Positions 1 through 7,652 of a stretch of DNA of 64,000 bases are shown in pieces. Source of the DNA: Ornithinimicrobium faecis (GTDB lineage Bacteria; Actinomycetota; Actinomycetes; Actinomycetales; Dermatophilaceae). Positions within the stretch are counted from its first letter, which is position 1. Each line of letters begins with the position of its first letter. The notes beneath the pieces were generated by a model, which saw nothing but the letters and a program-made list of their open reading frames with translations, was not told the DNA's origin and did not search any database. Where the stretch lies: the NCBI RefSeq assembly GCF_023923225.1, contig NZ_CP099489.1, forward strand, positions 620,001 to 684,000, read 5' to 3'. Position numbers and translations under genes: made by a program.

Positions 1-282
1 GGGGTCGTTGTCGACCATCCACGGCTCGAAGGCTGGCTCGGACGTGCTGAGCGTGAGCGTGCCCGCGGTGACGGTCTCCAGCGAGTCGGGCGAGCAGGCT
101 CCGGCCGCGTCCTCGCTGCCACCGCTGGCGGCCGAGTCGTCGCCGTCCGCGCTGTCACCGGCAGCGTCGGCACCAGCCGTCGCGTCGTCGCTGGCCGGCT
201 CTTCCTCGTCGCCGCCGCAGGCAGTGAGCAGCAGGGCCGCAGCCGAGAGGGTGGCCAGGAGGCGGAGTTGGGTTCGGGCCAT
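1..282 (-). CDS. Amino-acid ABC transporter substrate-binding lipoprotein, N-terminal part
   Basis: The first 94 residues run off the left edge. The N-terminus MARTQLRLLATLSAAALLL is a lipoprotein signal peptide ending in the lipobox LLTAC. The mature end should be Cys-anchored on the outer face of the membrane. A Glu/Asp/Ser-rich, low-complexity spacer of about 40 residues follows. The sequence then enters TLTLSTSEPAFEPWMV, which resembles the start of the periplasmic-binding-protein fold of family 3 (amino-acid and opine binding) proteins. The ATG at 282-280 is the only start that gives a signal peptide. The ligand cannot be told from this fragment, and the permease and ATPase genes would lie beyond the edge. 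Confidence 0.7.
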   Translation of the reverse strand, partial: MARTQLRLLATLSAAALLLTACGGDEEEPASDDATAGADAAGDSADGDDSAASGGSEDAAGACSPDSLETVTAGTLTLSTSEPAFEPWMVDNDP

Positions 283-357
283 GTGGTGCTCCAAGGGGTG
301 CGGAGGAGTATGCCGCCCGGTCGGCTCGGGCGTGAGGGCAAGCGTAGTCCTGTGCCC

Positions 358-1557
358 CTACTCGCAGACGATGCCGTCCTTGTCGGCGTCGCGATACCAG
401 TCGTACTCGGGGTCCGTGCCCTGGTGGTAGGGGCCGAGGCCGGCGGCCTTGGCGGACTTGCACGTCTTGTGCCGTGGATCGGTGCTGGTGCCCTCCACCG
501 GAGCAGGCGGTGCCATGATCGGCGCCGGTGCGGTCGCTGGCGGGGCGGCCACCGGCTCCGGTGTGGGAGTCGGCTCCGGGGACGGCTCGGGCTCCGGTGC
601 GGCAGCGAGCTCGGGCCGCAGCTGCGCATGCTGTGCCTCGGGCAACGGCTCGTCGGGGCAGCTGGTCAGGATCCGCTCCATGGCGTCGAACTCTGCCTGG
701 GTGACCCACAGTGCGTAGTCGTGCTTGACCGCGACCTGCCGGGCCACGAACTCGCAGCGGAAACTCTTGTCCGGCGGGAGCCAGGTCGCTGTGTCGCCGG
801 CACCCTTCTGGGCATTGAGCCTGCCCTCGACCGCGAGCAGGTTGAGCGGGTCGTTGCCAAAGGTGCGCAGGGTGTCCTCGTCCCAGGCCTGCGCACCCTT
901 CTGCCAGGCGTCCGAGAGTGCGACGACGTGGTCGATCTCGATCGAGCCACCGGTGCTGTCACGCACAAAGTCAATGGTCTCCCCGGAGTAGGGGCTGGTC
1001 AGCGTGCCGGAGAGAGCGACGCACCCCTGAGTGCCCGCCTTGGTGACCAGGTCCGCGAGGTCGCGGCGCAGGATGTCGTTGCGGGCATCGCACCCGTTGC
1101 GATCCAGGTCGTGGGAGCGGTACTGAAACAGGTCGCGGTCATAGCCGGTCGTGGCGGCACGCCCCTTGATCTCCAGGTCGGCGAGGGTCGCCAGCGCGGT
1201 TCCTGGAGCCGCGGCCAGTGCCGGCTCGGCCTCGACGACCTCGGCCGTGGCGATCTCCGGCTCCACGGTGTCGGGCTCGGTCGTCGGTGTCGCCTCCGTC
1301 GTCGGGCTCGGCGCACTCTCCTGCGTGGGCTCCGACTCCGATGTCGGGGCAGTCGGCGGTTCAGCCGTGGGCTCGGGTGTGGCGGATGTTTCGCGAGTGG
1401 TCTGGACGGGCGCCGCCTCAACAACAGGCTGAGCGTCCTCGTCGAGATTCGCCCCGTAGGCGAGAGCGGCGATGACCGCAATGATCGCGATGGCGCCGCC
1501 CTTGCGACGCGAGCGGCGTCGTGGCTGGGCAGGGTAGGGGCGGGTGGTCTTGCGCAC
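358..1557 (-). CDS. Secreted or anchored HNH nuclease (DUF1524/GmrSD-C type) with C-terminal Excalibur domain
   Basis: A 399-residue protein with an Arg-rich N-terminus and one membrane segment (about 20-37). A long Pro/Thr/Glu-rich spacer (about 42-120) follows, then an HNH-type domain and a C-terminal calcium-binding Excalibur domain (about 362-399, ending DADKDGIVCE). In the nuclease domain IDHVVALSDAW (208-218) carries the metal and base histidine. DRNGCDARNDIL (152-163) and NDPLNLLAV (235-243) complete the family pattern. Proteins of this layout are common in actinobacteria and are presumed extracellular nucleases. The GTG at 1557 is preceded by GGAG at good spacing. The gene stands alone, between a lipoprotein gene and tRNA-Phe. 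The domain call is firm; the in vivo substrate is unknown. Confidence 0.85.
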   Translation of the reverse strand: MRKTTRPYPAQPRRRSRRKGGAIAIIAVIAALAYGANLDEDAQPVVEAAPVQTTRETSATPEPTAEPPTAPTSESEPTQESAPSPTTEATPTTEPDTVEPEIATAEVVEAEPALAAAPGTALATLADLEIKGRAATTGYDRDLFQYRSHDLDRNGCDARNDILRRDLADLVTKAGTQGCVALSGTLTSPYSGETIDFVRDSTGGSIEIDHVVALSDAWQKGAQAWDEDTLRTFGNDPLNLLAVEGRLNAQKGAGDTATWLPPDKSFRCEFVARQVAVKHDYALWVTQAEFDAMERILTSCPDEPLPEAQHAQLRPELAAAPEPEPSPEPTPTPEPVAAPPATAPAPIMAPPAPVEGTSTDPRHKTCKSAKAAGLGPYHQGTDPEYDWYRDADKDGIVCE

Positions 1558-1681
1558 GGCAGGGGCTCCATCTCAGGCGCAGCCCGAAGGGTCACGGTCT
1601 CCGGGTCTGGGAGGGTCACGATCCCTCCACAGCGAACCGTAGCCCACCCCCGAGCGGACCACCAGAGTCACCTCGGACACA

Positions 1682-1720
1682 ACAGAGCCGCAGGTCAGTC
1701 GTGCTGACCTGCGGCTCTGT
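1682..1720 (-). terminator. Hairpin downstream of tRNA-Phe
   Basis: A perfect 17-bp inverted repeat (ACAGAGCCGCAGGTCAG, loop TCGTG, then the complement) starts four bases past the tRNA 3' end. There is no strong U-run, but position and stability fit transcription termination or tRNA 3' processing. Confidence 0.7.
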
Positions 1721-1723
1721 GGA

Positions 1724-1800
1724 TGGTGGCCAGGGGCGGGGTCGAACCGCCGACCTTCCGATTTTCAGTCGGACGCTCGTACCAACTGAGCTACCTGGCC
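1724..1800 (-). tRNA. tRNA-Phe (GAA)
   Basis: The minus strand folds into a full cloverleaf. The acceptor stem GGCCAGG pairs with CCTGGCC, the D-arm GCTCAGTTGGTACGAGC is standard, the anticodon loop CTGAAAA carries GAA, and the T-arm contains GGTTCGACCCC. The 3' CCA is encoded (1726-1724), unlike in the other three tRNA genes here. Confidence 0.97.
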
Positions 1801-1960
1801 GGGCCTGCGCACTCAGAGGCGATCTGACCTGCGCAAACATGACGCCGGATCGCTCCGGCGCGCGTTCACTATACCTGAAACCCACCCGCTGGCATTATCA
1901 GCGGTGTCGGCTGTGGGTGGGTTAGCCTCGCAGGGTGCTGACCGCTGGGAGGGAGCCACG

Positions 1961-2521
1961 ATGATGTCAGGCCCGAACGCGTCGACCACCGACGTCCAGG
2001 ACTACCTCGAGGCCCTGGCCGAGGTGAACCACAATGGCTTCGGCTTCCTCGTGGCCTTCGGGCTGACGTGGCTCGTGGCCGGCGTCATCTGGCTGCGCTT
2101 CGGGGAGAGGGCAGGCGCCTATGCCGCCCTGTTCCAGGGCACCGTCGGGGTGCCCCTCGGCCTGCTCCTCACATCGCTGACGGCAACGGCAGGGCGGCCC
2201 GACGACCCGTCGATGAACGCTCTGTCCATCTATCTCGGCGCCGGCCAGCTCCTGGTGCTGCCGCTCGCCATCGTGCTGATCGTCCAGCACCGCTATCTGG
2301 CGGTGGCGGCAGTGATGGCCCTGGTGCTGGCCGTGCACCTCGTGCCCTACGCGTGGCTGTATGGCACCCCCGCGTATCTGGTGGTCGCTGCGCTCGTGGC
2401 GGTCCTCACCGCCACGGTGGTCGCCATCGATCTCAACCGGGAGCGGTCCCACGGTGCCCTGCTCTGTGTGGGCTCCGGTGCGACGCTGCTCCTCGGAGGC
2501 TTCGCGGCCTTCGTATTGTGA
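1961..2521 (+). CDS. Multi-pass membrane protein, DUF7010-like
   Basis: A 186-residue hydrophobic protein with about six membrane segments. The pattern NGFGFLVAFGLTWLVAGVIW near residues 23-42 resembles the DUF7010 family of small integral membrane proteins, which have no known function. The start is the first ATG of an ATGATG pair, behind GGGAGGGAG at proper spacing. An upstream in-frame start at 1904 has no such signal. The gene is monocistronic, between tRNA-Phe and a convergent lipoprotein gene. The family assignment is from memory of the motif; the membrane topology is plain from the sequence. Confidence 0.7.
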   Translation: MMSGPNASTTDVQDYLEALAEVNHNGFGFLVAFGLTWLVAGVIWLRFGERAGAYAALFQGTVGVPLGLLLTSLTATAGRPDDPSMNALSIYLGAGQLLVLPLAIVLIVQHRYLAVAAVMALVLAVHLVPYAWLYGTPAYLVVAALVAVLTATVVAIDLNRERSHGALLCVGSGATLLLGGFAAFVL

Positions 2522-2555
2522 GCGCGTCCGAGTTGCGGCGGACTGATCCCGGCGG

Positions 2556-3704
2556 TCACAGATAGTTGAGCGGACCGTCGCGACTGACGAGCATCCTGGT
2601 CAGGGTGTCGGATCTGGCCTCTTCCCGATCCAGCACGGCGATGACCGCGGAGCCCTCCGCCCTGACCTCGTCCAGGCTAAACATCTCGACGACCGGCTGC
2701 CCCTGCAGGAGCTGCGCGTCGTTCCACGCCCGCTCGACCTCCTCGACGGCGTCCTGCGCCACAGCCTCGGAGCCGAAGTGATAGACGACCACGTCCTGGA
2801 CTGCGGTGCCCTCCACGGTGGTGCCGACGGCCACGACACCGAACGGGGTGGTGATCGATGACTGCTCCATCTCGGAGAGCTCTTGCTCCACCTGCTCCGG
2901 TGAGGCGGACTCGCCCAGCAGGGCCTCCATCCCAGCTCCGCCCCCTGGCTGCACCAGGAAATAGCCGCTGATCGCCCCGAGAGCGTCCAACTGGTCGGCA
3001 GTCTCCAGCACGGCTTCCTCATCGGCCAGGGTCGGCCCCTGCCCGGTCAGCCAGTTCTGGGCAGTGCGGGTGTTGCCCGACAACATGATGCGGTCGCCAT
3101 CCTGTGCGACGCGCAGCGGCTGCCCGAGGGGACGCAGCACCGTGCGCGCCTCAAGGTCTGAGTAGCCGTCCTCGCCCTCACCCGCGCTCACGACGCCGTC
3201 GCCCAGGTCGACCAGGTCGGGGGAGAGGGTGTCCTCGTCGAAATCGCCGGATAGCACCACGGCATCCGGCTGGAGGCCGACCTCGGCCACCGAGGCCACC
3301 TGGGTGATGTCGAAGCCCAGTTCGGGCTCCTCGGCCACGCCCGTGTCGCTGCTGAGGTCACGAGGCAGCAGGAAGGTCACCGCCGTGTCCGGGCCGGCGA
3401 CTGCGAGGGCCATCATCCAGTCCCGCCTTTCATCGACGGTCTCGGGTGCCTGAAGGCCCATCGCGGCAGCCCCGGCCTCAAGATCGCCGACCGCGATCGG
3501 ATAGGAGGGCTCGGTCGGTCGGGGGAGAGACTCGATGGTCCCGCGGATGGAGAATCCCGCTGTCCCCTGCGTTGCAGACTCCGCGTCGCCCGTGACCGTG
3601 ACCACGCCACCGGTGTCCTCGCCCGAGGTGCTGCACCCGGCCGCTCCGAGCAGTGCCAGCGCCACGAGCCCGGCTCCATACCTACGCCTTGTGAATCTAC
3701 GCAT
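2556..3704 (-). CDS. Secreted lipoprotein of unknown function
   Basis: A 382-residue protein with a twin-Arg/Lys-rich signal (MRRFTRRRYG) and the lipobox LLGAAGCS, so it should be a membrane-anchored extracytoplasmic lipoprotein. The mature part is acidic with no membrane segment. I recognise no catalytic motif. The pattern of alternating hydrophobic strands and helices resembles DUF-type lipoproteins of actinobacteria. An in-frame extension upstream to 3890 is possible, but AAGGAG seven bases before the ATG at 3704 and the signal peptide decide the start. It converges on the DUF7010-like gene. Confidence 0.75.
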   Translation of the reverse strand: MRRFTRRRYGAGLVALALLGAAGCSTSGEDTGGVVTVTGDAESATQGTAGFSIRGTIESLPRPTEPSYPIAVGDLEAGAAAMGLQAPETVDERRDWMMALAVAGPDTAVTFLLPRDLSSDTGVAEEPELGFDITQVASVAEVGLQPDAVVLSGDFDEDTLSPDLVDLGDGVVSAGEGEDGYSDLEARTVLRPLGQPLRVAQDGDRIMLSGNTRTAQNWLTGQGPTLADEEAVLETADQLDALGAISGYFLVQPGGGAGMEALLGESASPEQVEQELSEMEQSSITTPFGVVAVGTTVEGTAVQDVVVYHFGSEAVAQDAVEEVERAWNDAQLLQGQPVVEMFSLDEVRAEGSAVIAVLDREEARSDTLTRMLVSRDGPLNYL

Positions 3705-3961
3705 CTCGATCTCCTTGTCCCCGATCCCTCGAGGTGAACCTACCGTCATTGGTGGTGCTGTGACGCTGGGGAGACGCGATCGGTTGCCCTGTGGCGCAGG
3801 ACGTTCGGGAGGATGCGTTCCCCGTGGTCGTTCGTGACGTGTACCACAGTCCACAGAAACAACCGCGATCGGGAACATCGGAGGGCACACGGGCGTTTTT
3901 GCTACTGCGAGGTCACCGTGAGACCGCGCACCCCAACGATATGTCCCGAGGAGGGATCAGA

Positions 3962-4375
3962 TTGGCGAGGCGTCGCAAGAAGTACGTCGAGATTGAAGAG
4001 GTGCCTGGCAAGCCGTTGCGCTACTGGCCGCACGCGCTAGGAGGCGGACTGGTCGCCGAGGGCGCCGTGGTGGACCCGCAGGCCTACGTGCACGAGTCGG
4101 CGTATGTCGACCCGGGGGCCCACGTGGCTCCTGGCGCGCGTGTGAGCTCCGGCGCATGGGTAGCCGAGGACGCCTTCGTCGGTGAGGACGCCGTGGTCGG
4201 CACCAACGCCAGCGTTGGCCGCAGCGCCCGCCTGGGCCGTGGTGCCCGACTCGGCATGCGTGTCGCCCTCGGAGACGGCGCGCTGGTCGCCGACTTCGTC
4301 ACCATCGACACCGACGAGCGGGTGCCGTCCGGCACTGCCGTGCTCCGTGACGAGATGGACCGCAGCGCCGCCTGA
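3962..4375 (+). CDS. Left-handed beta-helix (hexapeptide-repeat) protein
   Basis: About 137 residues. After a basic N-terminus (about 1-20) the protein consists of imperfect hexapeptides of the type (V/A)xxxAx, for example VDPQAY, VHESAY, VDPGAH, VAPGAR and VSSGAW, over about residues 38-115. This builds a left-handed parallel beta-helix as in acyl- and acetyltransferases or gamma-carbonic anhydrases. No separate catalytic domain and no obvious His triad are visible, so enzyme activity is uncertain. I chose the TTG at 3962 because GAGGAGGG sits at the right distance. The ATG at 3941 lies upstream of that signal and has none of its own. A strong terminator follows. Confidence 0.7.
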   Translation: MARRRKKYVEIEEVPGKPLRYWPHALGGGLVAEGAVVDPQAYVHESAYVDPGAHVAPGARVSSGAWVAEDAFVGEDAVVGTNASVGRSARLGRGARLGMRVALGDGALVADFVTIDTDERVPSGTAVLRDEMDRSAA

Positions 4376-4391
4376 GTGTTCCGTGCCGCAC

Positions 4392-4430
4392 CGGCCGTGG
4401 TCTGACCCTGAGTCAGACCACGGCCGTTTT
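4392..4430 (+). terminator. Rho-independent terminator
   Basis: A perfect 14-bp stem (CGGCCGTGGTCTGA, loop CCCTGAG) is followed directly by TTTTGTTT on the plus strand. It ends the hexapeptide-repeat gene and may also stop the opposing SigK operon. Confidence 0.9.
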
Positions 4431-4454
4431 GTTTCATCCTGCAGGGCCGCGACG

Positions 4455-5264
4455 TCAGCCCTGCAAGGGCACCGCGACGATGGGATCACTGGTCGGTTGC
4501 TCGGACCCCCCGGCCGGCTCGACCGTGATGCCGACCGCGACCGCCCCCGCGGGAGCTCCCTCGAGGGCGACCTCGTCGCCCTCTCGAGGCATGAGCCCCG
4601 CGGAGACCGCAGTGCCGTCCTCGTGCACGAACCACAGCTGATAGTCCTCACCGTCGGGAGCCCCTGGCAGGTCCTCGGTGAGCAGCACCGCCCGGTCCAG
4701 GGAGGATGCCGTCACCACGGTGAAGGTGGCGCCGTCCGCCGACTCCGTGGCCTCGATCGCGTCGGGGGCCTCGAGCACCTCCTGCACCGCGACGATCGCG
4801 GGATCGGGAGTGTCGGTCGGCCACTGCGTGATCGCCACGGCGCCGATCGCGATGGCCGCCGCCGCAGCGCCGGCGAGCAGCCAGCGCCCCGGCCCTCGGG
4901 AACGTCGGGCGCGGTGGGCTCCCACCTCGTCCGTCGGCGCCACTTGGTCCGTCGGTGCGTCCACGGGTGTCGGCGCCACCTGGTCCGTCGGTGCGTCCAC
5001 GGGTGTGGGCGCGTCCTGAGGTGTGAGCGCGATCTGGGTCAGCAACTGCTCCCGAAGAGCCGGTGGCGGCTCCACGGCGAGATCGTCGCTCAGCGCGACC
5101 GTGGCCTCGCGCAGTTCTGCCACCTCGCGCCTGCAGGTCGCGCAGGTCGACAGATGCAACTCAAAGGTCTCCCGCTCGTCAGCGTCCACCGCGTCGAGCG
5201 CATACGCCGCAGCAAGGGCGTGCACGTCGTCACCGGGCTCACCCGGGGGCACCTGCTGGCTCAC
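4455..5264 (-). CDS. rskA: Anti-sigma-K factor RskA-like
   Basis: A 269-residue single-pass anti-sigma factor. The cytoplasmic N-terminus has the zinc-binding anti-sigma signature HLSTCATC (H-x3-C-x2-C, about 37-44). A membrane segment LLAGAAAAAIAIGAVAI (about 139-155) and an extracytoplasmic RskA-type C-terminal domain follow, with DYQLWFVHEDG and the repeated-strand pattern of the family. It should hold SigK at the membrane and be released by regulated proteolysis. The start overlaps the end of sigK by four bases, so translation is coupled. A spacer (about 86-109) is made of two copies of a 36-bp tandem repeat encoding APTDQV/APTPVD units. Confidence 0.92.
   Translation of the reverse strand: MSQQVPPGEPGDDVHALAAAYALDAVDADERETFELHLSTCATCRREVAELREATVALSDDLAVEPPPALREQLLTQIALTPQDAPTPVDAPTDQVAPTPVDAPTDQVAPTDEVGAHRARRSRGPGRWLLAGAAAAAIAIGAVAITQWPTDTPDPAIVAVQEVLEAPDAIEATESADGATFTVVTASSLDRAVLLTEDLPGAPDGEDYQLWFVHEDGTAVSAGLMPREGDEVALEGAPAGAVAVGITVEPAGGSEQPTSDPIVAVPLQG
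4936..5007. repeat. 36-bp tandem duplication inside rskA
   Basis: Two copies, 4936-4971 and 4972-5007, differ at only a few bases. They encode a Pro/Asp/Thr linker between the zinc-binding domain and the membrane segment. The unit is a multiple of three, so copy-number change would keep frame. Confidence 0.9.
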
Positions 5265-5842
5265 TGTGCACCTCCCAACTGATCGCGCATCCGTCGCAGT
5301 CCGTCCCTGATCCTTGTCTTGGCCGTGCCCAGAGGCACCCCCAGTCTCTCCGAGACCTCCTGATGGGTGAGACCGTCGAAGAAGGCGAGCTCGACCGCGC
5401 TGCGCTGGGTCTGAGTCAGCCCACCGAGGGCCGAGCGCACTCGGGTGGCTTCCAACCGGCCCTCTGCCAACTCGGCGGTGCTGTCGAAGGGTGTCTGTGC
5501 CTGCAGTGATTCGTAGTCCTGGTCCCTCCTGGATTGGGACGCTGCAGACCGGACACGGTCAACGGCCCGACGGTGCGCCAGGGTCAGCAACCAGGACAAC
5601 GCGCTCCCGCGAGCGGGGTCGAACGAGCTGGCGCTGCGCCAGACCTGGAGGAAGACCTCCTGCGTGACCTCCTCCGCCTGAGCCCGGTCCCGCAGCACCC
5701 GCAGCACAAGTCCGAGAACCCGGGGCCCGGTGGCGTCGTAGAGGTCGGCGAAACTCTGCTGGTCTCCACGTCCTGCGGCCTGGATCAGGCGGGCAAGGTC
5801 CTGCCCCGGGTCGGCCACCCGTTCATCATGCACGGTGGTCAT
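5261..5842 (-). CDS. sigK: ECF sigma factor SigK
   Basis: A 193-residue group-4 sigma factor. Region 2 (about 30-95) shows FADLYDATGPRVLGLVLRVL and the -10-recognition helix EEVTQEVFLQVWRSASSFD. Region 4 (about 135-185) shows LTQTQRSAVELAFFDGLTHQEVSERLGV, the helix-turn-helix that reads the -35 element. The adjacent RskA supports the SigK subfamily rather than SigW/SigM types. It is the third gene of a CHRD-sortase-sigK-rskA operon, with a 34-bp gap after the sortase gene and a 4-bp overlap with rskA. A SigK-like promoter at 7537-7565 suggests positive autoregulation, as known for mycobacterial SigK. Confidence 0.93.
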   Translation of the reverse strand: MTTVHDERVADPGQDLARLIQAAGRGDQQSFADLYDATGPRVLGLVLRVLRDRAQAEEVTQEVFLQVWRSASSFDPARGSALSWLLTLAHRRAVDRVRSAASQSRRDQDYESLQAQTPFDSTAELAEGRLEATRVRSALGGLTQTQRSAVELAFFDGLTHQEVSERLGVPLGTAKTRIRDGLRRMRDQLGGAQ

Positions 5843-5876
5843 CTAGCCCGCGCGTTCATTTCGAGGGGGCGATGCG

Positions 5877-6725
5877 TCAACCGGAACCTCCACGTGGGTC
5901 GACCAGGCGAGCGAACACCACGACGTTGTCCACGTGCGCACCCAGCTCGGCGTCATAGGTCCCGCCACACGTGATCAGGCGCAGCTCTGGGCCGCTGGTG
6001 TTGCCATAGACGGTCGTCTTGGGGAACTGGTCCTTGGGGAAGCTGTCCGCTCCGTAGACCTCGAAGGTCGCCGTCGTGCCATCCTGCCGGTCGACCTCGA
6101 CGGTGTCGCCGGGCTGCAGGGCTCCCAGCTCGAAGAAGACGCTGGGGACCGACCCCTGGCTGGTGACATGGCCCTCGATGACCGACGGCCCGGGTTCGCC
6201 CGGTGTCGGCGAGCCCGAATACCAGGCGGCCTCGTCATAGAGCTCGCCGCTGGGCACCGCTAGCCGCCCCTCGTCGTCGAGGCCCAGGGGGTGCAAGGGG
6301 CTGTCCACGTCGAACGCGGGGACCCGCACCCGCACGGGTTCAGAGGCAGGCAGCGCAGGTGCGGGCGAGGATGCGTCGCCTCCTGGTGCGGAGCCTGTCT
6401 CGGGTGCCACCACAGTCTGCGGCGCTGCGGGTGTCGACCCCGGGGCCACGGCCTCCCCTGCACTGCCAGTGGCCCCGGGAACTGTGGCGTCGGGCAGCGA
6501 GTCCGGGGAAGGCCGTGGCGTCGGTGCGGAGGTCGCTGCCACAGCATCCTCCGGGGTGCCCGATGCGGTGGACCCGGCGCTCTGTCGGGTGCCCTCCGGC
6601 ACGGGCGGCTCACCGACCTGGTGGGCGAGCGCCCACCAGAGCAGGCCCACGCCGAGAGCGAGGAGCAGCCCGAAGGCCACGAACGACAGACGCCGCCCGT
6701 GTCCCTCGGTCGGTGAGGTGCTCAC
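5877..6725 (-). CDS. Class F-like sortase
   Basis: A 282-residue protein anchored by an N-terminal membrane segment (about 13-33). A Pro/Ala/Ser/Thr linker (about 38-128) precedes the sortase beta-barrel (about 130-282). The catalytic triad is visible as His186 (IEGHVTS), Cys253 (RLITCGG) and Arg273 (VVVFARL). The short domain and the TLxTC-less Cys motif fit class F, a group typical of actinobacteria, rather than housekeeping class E. It lies two bases after the CHRD gene, so its likely substrate is that CHRD protein. The reaction would be cleavage and transpeptidation of a surface protein outside the membrane. The fold call is firm; the exact class is less sure. Confidence 0.88.
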   Translation of the reverse strand: MSTSPTEGHGRRLSFVAFGLLLALGVGLLWWALAHQVGEPPVPEGTRQSAGSTASGTPEDAVAATSAPTPRPSPDSLPDATVPGATGSAGEAVAPGSTPAAPQTVVAPETGSAPGGDASSPAPALPASEPVRVRVPAFDVDSPLHPLGLDDEGRLAVPSGELYDEAAWYSGSPTPGEPGPSVIEGHVTSQGSVPSVFFELGALQPGDTVEVDRQDGTTATFEVYGADSFPKDQFPKTTVYGNTSGPELRLITCGGTYDAELGAHVDNVVVFARLVDPRGGSG

Positions 6726-6727
6726 GC

Positions 6728-7501
6728 TCAGCTGCGCTGGTCCGCGCGACGGCGGGTGACGGCCAGCCCCAGGCCGGCCACGGCCAGGGTGACACCGCCC
6801 AGGGCCATGAGACCCACGTGCTCGGTGCCGGCGGTCCCGCTGCCACCGGTGGCGACGCCGTCCTCGGGCATCGTCATCTGGGCGACCTCGAACTCACCGC
6901 ACAGCGCGGGGTTGGTGGCCTCGGCGGGCAGGGCCGGGTCCAGGTCGGACTTCGCGTCACCGTCATAGGCGCCGCTGCCGTCGTGGTCGACGCCGTGGAC
7001 GACGACCACGCCGTCGCCCGCGGCGACGGAGGCCGCGGTCTCGTCGTCGAGCTCGATGGTGCGCTCATAGGTGTAGCTGCCCGTGGCCGGGAAGTTCTCC
7101 ACGTCGAGCGCGTGGTCACCCGTGGTCATGCCGGGCTCGTTGGTCAGGCTCACCTTCACCATCCCGTAGGCCGGGACGCCGTCGGAGGTCTGCAGCTCAC
7201 CGCCCGGACCGGTGCCCTTCACGTCTGCCCCGGGGCAGGTGTTGGTGCCGCCGATGTGGATGTGCTGGGCATGCGGTGCGCCGTCCAGCAGGCCCTCGGT
7301 CTCCAGGATGATGTGCAGTTCGTTGCCCTCGAGCATGCCCCAGGCGGTGCCGGAGGCCCCCGAGTCGTTGAGCTCGGTCAGGGTGCCGGAGAGCTCGGTG
7401 CCGCCGTCCTCGTGGGCCGAGGCGGGGCTTGCCGCGAGCAGCGGGAGGCCGACGAGGGCCAGGATGGCCAGCGGTGCGGTGCGGTTGCGGGTGGTGCGCA
7501 T
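6728..7501 (-). CDS. Secreted CHRD-domain protein with C-terminal membrane anchor
   Basis: A 257-residue protein with a cleavable signal peptide (cleavage after about Ala29, ASPASA). One CHRD domain spans about 35-190, with the hallmark HAQHIHIGG. A Gly/Thr/Ser linker, one membrane segment (about 230-248) and a basic tail RRRADQRS follow. This is the layout of a sortase substrate, but no LPxTG is present. The stretch before the membrane segment is GGSGTAGTEH. It is the first gene of the SigK operon and is followed at once by the sortase. CHRD-domain proteins are often found next to SigK/RskA and class F sortases in this phylum. The function of the CHRD domain is unknown. Confidence 0.85.
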   Translation of the reverse strand: MRTTRNRTAPLAILALVGLPLLAASPASAHEDGGTELSGTLTELNDSGASGTAWGMLEGNELHIILETEGLLDGAPHAQHIHIGGTNTCPGADVKGTGPGGELQTSDGVPAYGMVKVSLTNEPGMTTGDHALDVENFPATGSYTYERTIELDDETAASVAAGDGVVVVHGVDHDGSGAYDGDAKSDLDPALPAEATNPALCGEFEVAQMTMPEDGVATGGSGTAGTEHVGLMALGGVTLAVAGLGLAVTRRRADQRS

Positions 7502-7536
7502 GACAACTCCTCAGTGGTGGTGGTCAGTCACCTCGT

Positions 7537-7565
7537 GATTCGGAGCCGTCAGCGGAGCGGATTGG
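7537..7565 (-). promoter_or_regulatory. Candidate SigK-dependent promoter of the CHRD-sortase-sigK-rskA operon
   Basis: Reading the minus strand, CCAATCC (7565-7559) is followed after 15 bases by CCGAATC (7543-7537), about 36 bp before the CHRD start codon. This resembles the mycobacterial SigK consensus as I recall it (CCATCC, 16-18 bases, CCGAAT), with an extra A in the -35 box and a slightly short spacer. Confidence 0.55.
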
Positions 7566-7652
7566 TCGCGTCGGGTGGGTGCTCAGCGGGGCTAGTCGCC
7601 GCGAGCAGAGAATCCACATGACCTGCGGGTGCTGCCGTCATACGGTGGTGGC

